From NCBI GenBank assembly GCA_963697975.1, contig OY969111.1, positions 3,658,001-3,722,000 of the forward strand: 64,000 nucleotides of DNA, read 5' to 3'. Position numbers and translations under genes: made by a program. The notes below the pieces were generated by a model that did no database searches, was not told the origin of the DNA, and saw nothing but the letters and a program-made list of their open reading frames with translations. Positions 9,380 through 16,732 of this stretch are shown in pieces. This stretch comes from QHXM01 sp963697975. GTDB taxonomy: Bacteria > Acidobacteriota > Blastocatellia > Pyrinomonadales > Pyrinomonadaceae. The first letter of the stretch is position 1. Each line of letters begins with the position of its first letter.

Positions 9380-10306
9380 ATGCGATGTCTGGTCACGGGC
9401 GCTTCCGGCCATCTAGGCTCCTACCTGATAGAGCGGCTGGTGAAGGAAGGTTCGGAAGTCTTTATTCTTGTCAGGCCGCAAAGCGACCTCTGGCGATTGA
9501 GCAGTGTGCTTGATGGAATCAAGGTGCTGCGAGCGGATTTGTCCGACCTCGCAAGCGTCGCCCCCTCGATTAATGAACTGAAGCCGGAGGCCACTTTTCA
9601 TCTCGCATGGGAGGGCGTGACGAGTGCCTTCAAAAATAGTCCCGAACAGATTACGCGCAACGTCACGGGCAGCCTTGAGTTGTTTGAGATTGTTCGTGCG
9701 GCAGGCTGTAAGCTCTGGGTCGGAGTCGGCTCGCAGGCGGAGTATGGCGCGCACGATTCTGTGCTGACCGAGGAGACGCCCGTTCGACCGTTGACCGTCT
9801 ACGGCACGGCCAAGCTCTGCGTCGGCTTGCTGACCAAAAAACTCTGCGAGCTATCGGAGATGCGCTACGTCTGGCTGCGCTTGCTGGCGACCTACGGCCC
9901 GAAGGATGATGAAAGGCACTTGCTCCCGGCAACGATTCGCAATCTGTTGGCTGGCGGACGACCATCACTTACACTGGGCGAGCAACTTTGGGACTACCTT
10001 TACGTGGAAGACGCGGCTGAGGCAATTTATCGTGCGGCGGTGAGCGAGGAAGCACAGGGCGTCTTCAATCTAGGCTCAGGCGAAACCAGGAGCATTCGCC
10101 ACGTGATGGAGCGCCTCAGAGATTTGATTGATCCCACGCTCGCGCTTGGCTTCGGCGAAATCCCTTATCCAAAGGATCAGTTGATGCGTCTGGAAACAAG
10201 CGTTGACCGTTTGCGCGACGCGACCGGCTGGACGCCGCAGATTAGTCTTGACGAAGGATTGCGCCGCACAGTTGATTGGTACAAATCACAAGACGCGTTA
10301 ATGTAA
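9380..10306 (+). CDS. NAD-dependent nucleotide-sugar reductase/epimerase (extended SDR)
   Basis: An extended short-chain dehydrogenase/reductase of 308 residues. It has the nucleotide-binding GASGHLG at residues 7-13 and the active-site pair YGTAK. Start ATG lies two bases after the stop of the dehydrase gene, so the two are almost certainly cotranscribed. In known 3,6-dideoxyhexose pathways an SDR at this place reduces or epimerises the 4-keto sugar (abequose, paratose/tyvelose or yersiniose branch: RfbJ, RfbS/RfbE or YerF roles). Which of these it performs cannot be decided here, but the ThDP enzyme downstream would fit the YerF-like branch. Confidence 0.82.
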   Translation: MRCLVTGASGHLGSYLIERLVKEGSEVFILVRPQSDLWRLSSVLDGIKVLRADLSDLASVAPSINELKPEATFHLAWEGVTSAFKNSPEQITRNVTGSLELFEIVRAAGCKLWVGVGSQAEYGAHDSVLTEETPVRPLTVYGTAKLCVGLLTKKLCELSEMRYVWLRLLATYGPKDDERHLLPATIRNLLAGGRPSLTLGEQLWDYLYVEDAAEAIYRAAVSEEAQGVFNLGSGETRSIRHVMERLRDLIDPTLALGFGEIPYPKDQLMRLETSVDRLRDATGWTPQISLDEGLRRTVDWYKSQDALM

Positions 10307-10338
10307 TTCCAGGGAAAGAAACCACAGAAGAAGCCCCA

Positions 10339-10668
10339 TCAGGGACGACATGACAATAGCCCGACGATTTATGGTCATTGACAAATCGATTGTGTAATCA
10401 GGTTTTTATCCCCGAAGGGGATATATAAAATAGCCGGGGGCAGCGCCCCCGGTCACGCACACCGCAACGTGTTCCGACCCTGAAAGGGTCGTATATGCAA
10501 TGTTGCATATACGACCCTTTCAGGGTCGGGAATCATTTTCGATGCTGCTCCGGGGCGGCGCTACGCGCTTGCCTCCGGCTATTACATGTGACTCTTTTAG
10601 GGTCAAAGAAAGCACGCTGATTATCCAATTGACTTGTTAGAGACCATAATGGTCGGGATTATAGTCAG
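10339..10668. repeat. REP-like repeat element, copy B (tail-to-tail dimer)
   Basis: Two units of the element are joined tail to tail. The junction is a perfect 27-bp inverted repeat (10474-10500 and 10503-10529) with a 2-base centre; each arm contains GACCCTGAAAGGGTC, itself a palindrome. The left unit is the inverted counterpart of copy A (shared ATCCCCGAAGGGGATAT box, TAATAGCCGGGGGC, GCCCCCGG hairpin). The right unit is more diverged but keeps the GGCTATTACATG and GGTCGGGATTATAG features. It fills the 383-bp gap before the ThDP enzyme gene. Confidence 0.85.
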
Positions 10669-10689
10669 TTTTCAAATCGCTTTTAAGAT

Positions 10690-12417
10690 ATGAAAGTCTC
10701 CGATTACATCGTGAGTTATCTCGAACGCCGGGGTGTGGAGTGCGTCTTCGAGATGTCGGGTGGGATGATCGCGCATCTGCTCGATTCGCTGCAACGCAAC
10801 GGGAAGATTCGTGTCGTCAGTATGCACCATGAGCAGGCGGCGGCTTTCGCGGCGGACGCCGTTGGAAGGATGACGGGCGTTCCCGGCGTGGCGATGGCGA
10901 CGAGCGGGCCGGGCGCGACCAACTTGTTGACGGGAATCGGGAGTTGCTACTTCGATTCGTCGCCTGCCATTTTCATCACAGGACAGGTCAATCGCCATGA
11001 GCAGAAGGGCGAACGCGCGATTCGACAACTCGGATTTCAGGAGACGGACATCGTGCCGATGGCGCTCCCCGTGACGAAAGCCGCGTGGCGCGTGCGTGAG
11101 CCGGAAGAAGTGCCGTCGATGCTCGAAGCAGCGTTTGCTCTCGCCACAGAGAAGAGACCCGGCCCTGTGCTGCTGGATATTCCGATGGATGTGCAGCGAG
11201 CGGAAATTTCTGTTGAAGATGCGGAAGGAAACGTGCGCGCCTCTGAGGATGACTCAGAGATAGACGAGGAGACATGGCAGAGTCTCTTTAGTCAGCTTGA
11301 AGCGGCGAAGCGCCCGCTTATCTTAGTCGGCGGCGGCGTCTCTTCGGCGCGTGCGACCGCGCTCTTCAGGAGTTTCGTTCAAAGGCTTCGGATGCCCGTC
11401 GTCAATTCTCTGATGGCGGTTGATGTCCTGCCGTTTGATGATCCGATGCGCATCGGGATGATCGGCAGCTACGGCAATCGCTGGGCGAATTTGGGCATAG
11501 GCAGGGCTGATTTTCTGCTGGTGCTGGGCAGCAGGCTGGATGTCAGGCAGACCGGCTCGCAAACTGAAAGTTTCAAGGGCGAGCGGGTTATCTTCCATGT
11601 GGATTGTGAAAGCGGCGAAATCAATAACCGTGTGACGGGATGTCGCGCCATCGTTTCCGGCCTGAAAGAATTCTTGTCCGCTGCACTGAGCCGCGCGGCT
11701 GAGCGGGAGTTTGCAGAGCGGGCAGAGTGGCGCGAAGAGATTGAGGCTCTGCGCCGCGCCTGGCCTGATACGAGTGAGTTGGCCGACGCACCCGGCATCA
11801 ATCCGAATGTACTGATGCATCAACTATCAACTCATTCAACTCAGGCCGCAGCCTACGTGGTTGATGTCGGCCAACATCAGATGTGGGCGGCGCAGTCGCT
11901 CGAAGTTGGGGGCACACAACGCTTCCTGACATCAGGCGGAATGGGTTCGATGGGTTTCTCTCTGCCCGCTGCCATCGGCGCTGCGTTTGCCTCCCCCGGT
12001 CAGCCAATCGTTCTCATCGCGGGTGATGGCGGATTTCAATCCAACATTCAGGAGTTGCAAACCGTCGCGCATCACCGCCTGCCTCTCAAGATGGTGATTC
12101 TCAATAACGGGTGTCACGGGATGGTGCGGCAATTTCAGGAAAGTTATTTTGAGAGCCGCTATCAATCAACACTCTGGGGCTACAGCGCGCCGGATTTCGC
12201 GTCAGTGGCTGCCGCTTACAAAATCTCTGCGCGCAACCTCGAAGATGAGAAGGAAACGGAAGAAGCTCTGCGCTGGTTGTGGGCTGATCCGTCCGAGCCT
12301 GCTTTGTTGCAGGTGATGATAGACACCTACGCGAACGCTTACCCGAAGATTGCTTTCGGCAGCCCGATGACGGAGATGGAACCGTTCGCCAAACCTACCG
12401 AGATGGAAAGCACCTAG
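10690..12417 (+). CDS. ThDP-dependent acetolactate-synthase-like enzyme, possible YerE-type sugar acetyl transferase
   Basis: A 575-residue protein with the full three-domain ThDP enzyme layout. The N-terminal PYR domain has the cofactor-activating Glu in HHEQAAAFAADA (near residue 49). The middle domain has ILVGGGVSSARA. The C-terminal PP domain has the ThDP motif GDGGFQSN...NN. It resembles the acetolactate synthase family but lies in a polysaccharide region, next to a 3,6-dideoxyhexose dehydrase and a reductase. In Yersinia, YerE (an acetolactate-synthase homologue) attaches the two-carbon branch of yersiniose to a CDP-3,6-dideoxy-4-keto sugar, and YerF then reduces it. That role is my inference; a plain amino-acid or other pyruvate-ligating role is possible. 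Confidence 0.75.
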   Translation: MKVSDYIVSYLERRGVECVFEMSGGMIAHLLDSLQRNGKIRVVSMHHEQAAAFAADAVGRMTGVPGVAMATSGPGATNLLTGIGSCYFDSSPAIFITGQVNRHEQKGERAIRQLGFQETDIVPMALPVTKAAWRVREPEEVPSMLEAAFALATEKRPGPVLLDIPMDVQRAEISVEDAEGNVRASEDDSEIDEETWQSLFSQLEAAKRPLILVGGGVSSARATALFRSFVQRLRMPVVNSLMAVDVLPFDDPMRIGMIGSYGNRWANLGIGRADFLLVLGSRLDVRQTGSQTESFKGERVIFHVDCESGEINNRVTGCRAIVSGLKEFLSAALSRAAEREFAERAEWREEIEALRRAWPDTSELADAPGINPNVLMHQLSTHSTQAAAYVVDVGQHQMWAAQSLEVGGTQRFLTSGGMGSMGFSLPAAIGAAFASPGQPIVLIAGDGGFQSNIQELQTVAHHRLPLKMVILNNGCHGMVRQFQESYFESRYQSTLWGYSAPDFASVAAAYKISARNLEDEKETEEALRWLWADPSEPALLQVMIDTYANAYPKIAFGSPMTEMEPFAKPTEMEST

Positions 12418-12436
12418 CAGTTCGCGGCTAACGCCC

Positions 12437-14692
12437 TTGAAGTCAAAATCGAAAACCGAAGGTTTGCTCGACGCAGCCGCAGATGATTTAGAACCTCTCT
12501 GGATCGCTGGCCTTGCGCTGCTGTGTGTGCTTTTCGGCAGTCTGTTGTGGGGAAGCGGGCTGGGCTTAGAGGGCGAAGGATACGAATGGGCGCTCTATTT
12601 GACGCTGGGCACACTCTTTCCGGCGCTGCTTTTGATTATCTCCTTGCCGAAGCGCTTCTCGCAGGTTGCGCCGCGTCGCCTGCAACTGTTCAAGCTGGCG
12701 CTGGCGCTTCTGTGCCTCGTCGTCTCCATTCCTTTCATCATCAGGCAGCATCAATACACGGCACTCACTATCTCGATTGTTCATCTCCTGTTGCTCATGG
12801 CTCTTAATAAAAGAGCTAGCCTGCCATTAAATCCCGGTTCAATTCTGGTGAGCTTCTTTGTCATCGTCCTCGCATGGACGGTCTCTGCGCGACTGTTGTG
12901 GTGGGACTCTTTCGGCGCGTGGTTCTTTTCAGGGGTCAGCACCACTGAAACTATTTACAGATTTTTAATCTGCGCCATTTTCTTACTCCTCGTCTTCGTC
13001 AATCTCACCGGGCAGGAGAAATCCGGCAACGGCGCAACCTCCCGACTATGGACAGTCCTGAATATTCTTGCCGTCCTGATTATCGGGGTGGCGAGCGTTC
13101 GCTCGGACCAGCTATTTAATACCATGTCCAACTCCCATTGGAGTGTGTTCGTTGGCCCGGCTGAAATGGTGCGGGAGGGCGGATGGCTGCTGTGGGACGT
13201 GCCGTCGCAATATGGCTTTCTCAATATCCTGCTGATAGCTTTCTCCCCATTCAAATCCGTCTGGCAAGCCACGTATTTCATCAACTCGTTTCTCCTTTTC
13301 ACTTCGGCCATTTTCCTCTTCTACCTCCTGCGCTCGTTGAGAGCGGGCCTCCTGAACTTTTGTTTCGCCCTGCTGGTGACACTGGCCGCAGTTTTCCTGA
13401 TAGCCGGATGGCCGCCCGCGCTCTTAGGCCCACAGGTCTTCCCCAGCCTCGGCCCCTTCCGCTTCATCTGGTGCTACGTGCTGCTCTTCATTCTCGTGTT
13501 GGAGTTTCGCGGCGATTCAAAAAGATTAGAGCGGCAGTTGCCGTTGATTGGGTGCGGCGTTTGGTTGATCGGAACATTGTGGTCGTCCGAGAGCGCAGTC
13601 TATTGCGCGGCCATCTGGCTCCCGGCTTATGCGTTGATCCTTTACCGGAAAGCCCTCCACCTTTACGCCGAGCGAGAATCCATCAAGAGTTGTTTGCGCG
13701 CGGTCGCCTTCCGAGCAATGATTCCGCCCGTCTTGCTGGCTGGGTCAATCGGACTGATTACCGTTTACTACATCTTGAGATTGGGGCACGCGCCGGACTG
13801 GCGCGGCTTTTTTGAATACTCGCTCTCGTTCGCCAACGGATTCTTTGCTATTCCGATTGAAACTGGCGGGGCGGTCTGGGCGCTCTTCCTGATATTTTGT
13901 GCGTTCTCGACCGTAGCTGCATATTTTCTTCGCTCCGGCTTGACGCACAGGGCAGCGAGCCTCATCAGTGGAACATGGGGAGCGTTGTGGTCTGTCAGCA
14001 GCTACTTTGTCTCGCGCAGCCACCCGAACAATGCGACGGTTCTGGCTCCGGTCTTCTGCGGCGTCATCGGGCTGACGCTCTATCTTCTCGTCATACACAG
14101 GCAAGCCGAGTGGTGGGCAACCCTTGTTAAGATGAGCTTCGTTCCCGTCCTGACCATTCTCCTGACGGTGACGTTCGGAAACGCCTCTTTCCTCGGCCTC
14201 TATCTTTCTTCGCCGAAGCTCAGTTACGAAAGAAACATTGACACGCACCTTCCGTTAATAGACCCGTCATTGCAAGAGCTTTTAATCACGGCGGGTGTCA
14301 AAGTGGAAGACCCAATCGTTTATAGCGCCGTCAGGGTGAAGGCCATCGAACCGCTGGCCGACGGCCTCTCGCACGATCACGGCGTTTTGCTGCCCGCGTG
14401 GCCGATTAATAACGGTCAGCAACTCATCTCCACCTACAGGGCTTGGCTTCCCACCACACCTTTCGTACTATTTGCCCCACTGCCGGAAGAGCGTAGACAA
14501 ACGTACATGAGGCGGTTCATCGCCCGGACTCGTTTAAGCGGCTGGTTGATTCAGAATAGGAAAGAAGCGTCTTATACTTCTTCCCAATGGTTCTACAACC
14601 AGATCACCAGGACGCACACGCCGACTAAGGTGTTCGAGAATAATGACTGGCAGGTAATCTGGTTTGAATTCAAACAAGCGGAAAATGAATGA
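12437..14692 (+). CDS. Large polytopic membrane protein, putative GT-C-like glycosyltransferase
   Basis: 751 residues starting with a TTG codon; no better in-frame ATG exists near the 5' end. After about 20 polar residues it has at least twelve hydrophobic segments (for example LWIAGLALLCVLFGSLLW and IYRFLICAIFLLLVFVNL) and a polar C-terminal domain of about 170 residues that is probably outside the cytoplasm. I do not recognise a named family. Its stop overlaps the start of the GtrB-like GT2 gene by eight bases, so the two are coupled. In Gtr-type systems a GT2 makes an undecaprenyl-phosphate sugar and a large membrane protein transfers it, which is a reasonable guess here. Confidence 0.6.
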   Translation: MKSKSKTEGLLDAAADDLEPLWIAGLALLCVLFGSLLWGSGLGLEGEGYEWALYLTLGTLFPALLLIISLPKRFSQVAPRRLQLFKLALALLCLVVSIPFIIRQHQYTALTISIVHLLLLMALNKRASLPLNPGSILVSFFVIVLAWTVSARLLWWDSFGAWFFSGVSTTETIYRFLICAIFLLLVFVNLTGQEKSGNGATSRLWTVLNILAVLIIGVASVRSDQLFNTMSNSHWSVFVGPAEMVREGGWLLWDVPSQYGFLNILLIAFSPFKSVWQATYFINSFLLFTSAIFLFYLLRSLRAGLLNFCFALLVTLAAVFLIAGWPPALLGPQVFPSLGPFRFIWCYVLLFILVLEFRGDSKRLERQLPLIGCGVWLIGTLWSSESAVYCAAIWLPAYALILYRKALHLYAERESIKSCLRAVAFRAMIPPVLLAGSIGLITVYYILRLGHAPDWRGFFEYSLSFANGFFAIPIETGGAVWALFLIFCAFSTVAAYFLRSGLTHRAASLISGTWGALWSVSSYFVSRSHPNNATVLAPVFCGVIGLTLYLLVIHRQAEWWATLVKMSFVPVLTILLTVTFGNASFLGLYLSSPKLSYERNIDTHLPLIDPSLQELLITAGVKVEDPIVYSAVRVKAIEPLADGLSHDHGVLLPAWPINNGQQLISTYRAWLPTTPFVLFAPLPEERRQTYMRRFIARTRLSGWLIQNRKEASYTSSQWFYNQITRTHTPTKVFENNDWQVIWFEFKQAENE

Positions 14693-15662
14693 CGCAATGG
14701 CGAGACGCGAAGCTCTGATTTCAATTGTCATCCCCGCTTTTAACGAGGAAGGCAATATCCCGCGCCTTGAGCGCGAACTGTTGTCGGCGGTCGAGCATCT
14801 GCCCTTTGCTTTTGAATTCATCGTCGTTGACAACAGCAGCACTGACGCCACGGGCGAGTTGGTGAAAGAGATTTGCGCGCGCGACTCGCGCTGGAAGTAT
14901 CTGCGCTTTAGCCGCAACTTCACAGTCGAGATGTCTATCACCGCTGGCTACCACTATTCGAGCGGCGACGCCATCATCGTACTGTATTCCGATTTGCAGG
15001 ACCCGCCGGACGTGATTCCGAAATTTATAGAGAAGTGGCGTGAAGGTTACGACGTGGTGTACGGGGTGCGGACTCAGCGACCGGGCGATGCCGCGTGGCG
15101 GAACAAGGCCGTCAAGATTGCTTATCGTTTGATCAGCTGGTTCTCAGATGTGCCGATACCGAATGACGCGGGCGACTTTCGTTTGATTACGCGGCGGGTG
15201 CGCGATGAGTTGGAGCGCTGCCCGGAGCATAATCGTTATATGCGAGGTCTGATAGCGTGGCTCGGCTTTCGACAAGTCGGCGTCACGTACGAGCGCCAGC
15301 CGCGAAATGCTGGCGAGAGCAAAGCGCCGTTCTCACACCTGCTGTTTTTCGTCTTCAATGCGATCACCAGTTTCTCTTTAAGACCGCTCAGGCTCTTTAC
15401 GCTGATGGGCACGGCTATCCTGGCGCTTTCGATAATCGCGGCGTTCATCTATGCGCTGCTCTGGTTCACGGGTTCGCCGCCGCCGGGCGTTACCACGATC
15501 ATCGTGCTCCTGCTGGCTGCCATCGGATTGAACAGTATCGGCATCGGCATCCTGGGCGAGTATGTCGGGCGCACCTATGCGGAAGCCAAGCACCGGCCTC
15601 TCTATGTCGTGCAGGAAAGCGTCAACATTGAGACGCCGACGGAAAATAAATATTCGATATGA
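14685..15662 (+). CDS. GtrB/ArnC-like undecaprenyl-phosphate glycosyltransferase (GT2)
   Basis: The N-terminal GT-A domain opens with ISIVIPAFNEEGNIPRLE; the metal-site motif is YSDLQDPP. Two C-terminal membrane helices (FTLMGTAILALSIIAAF and TIIVLLLAAIGLNSIGIGIL) lead to the GEYVGRTYAEAKHRPLYVV tail typical of the family. It is expected to charge undecaprenyl phosphate with a sugar at the cytoplasmic face for later transfer outside. I chose the ATG at 14685, which overlaps the upstream stop (ATGAATGA); an ATG at 14697 and a TTG at 14664 are alternatives. A bidirectional terminator follows at 15672. Confidence 0.88.
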   Translation: MNDAMARREALISIVIPAFNEEGNIPRLERELLSAVEHLPFAFEFIVVDNSSTDATGELVKEICARDSRWKYLRFSRNFTVEMSITAGYHYSSGDAIIVLYSDLQDPPDVIPKFIEKWREGYDVVYGVRTQRPGDAAWRNKAVKIAYRLISWFSDVPIPNDAGDFRLITRRVRDELERCPEHNRYMRGLIAWLGFRQVGVTYERQPRNAGESKAPFSHLLFFVFNAITSFSLRPLRLFTLMGTAILALSIIAAFIYALLWFTGSPPPGVTTIIVLLLAAIGLNSIGIGILGEYVGRTYAEAKHRPLYVVQESVNIETPTENKYSI

Positions 15663-15671
15663 ACCCAAACG

Positions 15672-15704
15672 AAAAGGCCAGCTTCGATTTGAAGCTGGCC
15701 TTTT
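15672..15704. terminator. Bidirectional terminator between convergent genes
   Basis: A perfect 14-bp stem (AAAAGGCCAGCTTC / GAAGCTGGCCTTTT) with a 5-base loop lies between the GT2 gene (+) and the DUF4214 gene (-). A-run on one side and T-run on the other let it serve both strands. Confidence 0.88.
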
Positions 15705-15731
15705 CGTTGGAGCGAGGACTGGTCGCGCTCT

Positions 15732-16595
15732 TTAGAACCTGTTGCGGTATTCGAGAGAGTTGACGAAGCCGTTAATCATCACGCGATAATCTCCGCCATT
15801 AGAGTTCATCGTCTGAATCCAGTTCAGATAAGAGATGTCTGCGTCACGATGCAGGTATCCATGATATTGCATGATGACGAACGCTTCGTTGTAATACTTC
15901 TGATAAACTTCGTCGCTCTCGGCAATCGCGCGTAAGACCGTTGCACGGGTCATTGTTCCCGCCGTCAGCCCGTCAATCAGTGCCTGCTTGTTCGGCAACG
16001 TCACGCCCGCCGTATTCACCAGCGTGTTAACGTAATCCGCCGGAGCGGTCAAGGCATCATACTTATTCCTGAACTCAGACCGCGCCATGAAATCGTTGAT
16101 GAAGGCAACTAGGCTGGCCTCTAATTGAGCATCAGACTGGAAGCCGCTGACGCGCTTGCGGTCAGGAACAAACTCCGCGTAAAGCGGAATACGCTTAAAG
16201 GCTGTCGAGTAGAAGCGATAGATGCGGTAGCCGCGAGCTTGAAACTCCGGGCTACGGAAGAATCCGGCGCTGACTTCAACGCGGTCGCACGTCTGGTTGT
16301 TCAGCGGGCAGGTGTTCAGGACGTTCATCCAGCCCTGAAATCCTGCCGGTTCAGGCATGCGTCCCAGGAAATCTATGTAATGCTGTTGGATGAAAAAGTC
16401 GCTATCGTCAATCGTGATACGCGTATTCGTACCGGGTCGCAGACGCAGCGGCTTAACTTTGATGTCCCCGTAGAAAAGCTCAGACGGGAGATTCGGGTCC
16501 TCGGTGACGATTCTGAGCGTGGGCGCGCCCTGTCCCTGTCCCAGTGCAGTCACAGCCGTGAGGGCGACCAGTAAAAGTGTAATAGCGAACTTCAT
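15732..16595 (-). CDS. Exported DUF4214 protein
   Basis: 287 residues; the signal peptide MKFAITLLLVALTAVTALGQ is preceded by AGGAG. The mature part has at least two DUF4214 helical repeats: one around FFIQQHYIDFLGRMPEPAGF, where the typical Y-x(3-4)-L-x-R-x-P-x2-x-G motif is visible, and one at its end around YHGYLHRDADISYLNWI with GFVNSLEYRNRF as the closing motif. DUF4214 is an all-helical module related to phycobilisome linker repeats and is common on exported or glycan-related bacterial proteins; its biochemical role is not settled. Two nearby methyltransferases carry the same module, which ties this protein to the polysaccharide region. Confidence 0.85.
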   Translation of the reverse strand: MKFAITLLLVALTAVTALGQGQGAPTLRIVTEDPNLPSELFYGDIKVKPLRLRPGTNTRITIDDSDFFIQQHYIDFLGRMPEPAGFQGWMNVLNTCPLNNQTCDRVEVSAGFFRSPEFQARGYRIYRFYSTAFKRIPLYAEFVPDRKRVSGFQSDAQLEASLVAFINDFMARSEFRNKYDALTAPADYVNTLVNTAGVTLPNKQALIDGLTAGTMTRATVLRAIAESDEVYQKYYNEAFVIMQYHGYLHRDADISYLNWIQTMNSNGGDYRVMINGFVNSLEYRNRF

Positions 16596-16732
16596 CTGTT
16601 GACTCCTAAAGTTTTAGCAAATAAGGGGAAGAGTATCTCACTCTTATGAGGAAGGGCTTTCCATCATCGCCCAGAATGCGTAGAACCCATCCCTGAGCCA
16701 CTTTGTAGTGTAAGACGCCCCCCTCTCTGCTG

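Noticed and set aside
13183..13815. A 210-residue open frame inside the large membrane protein gene
   Set aside because: Same reason: a shifted-frame shadow with no domain, while the other frame shows regular membrane helices.
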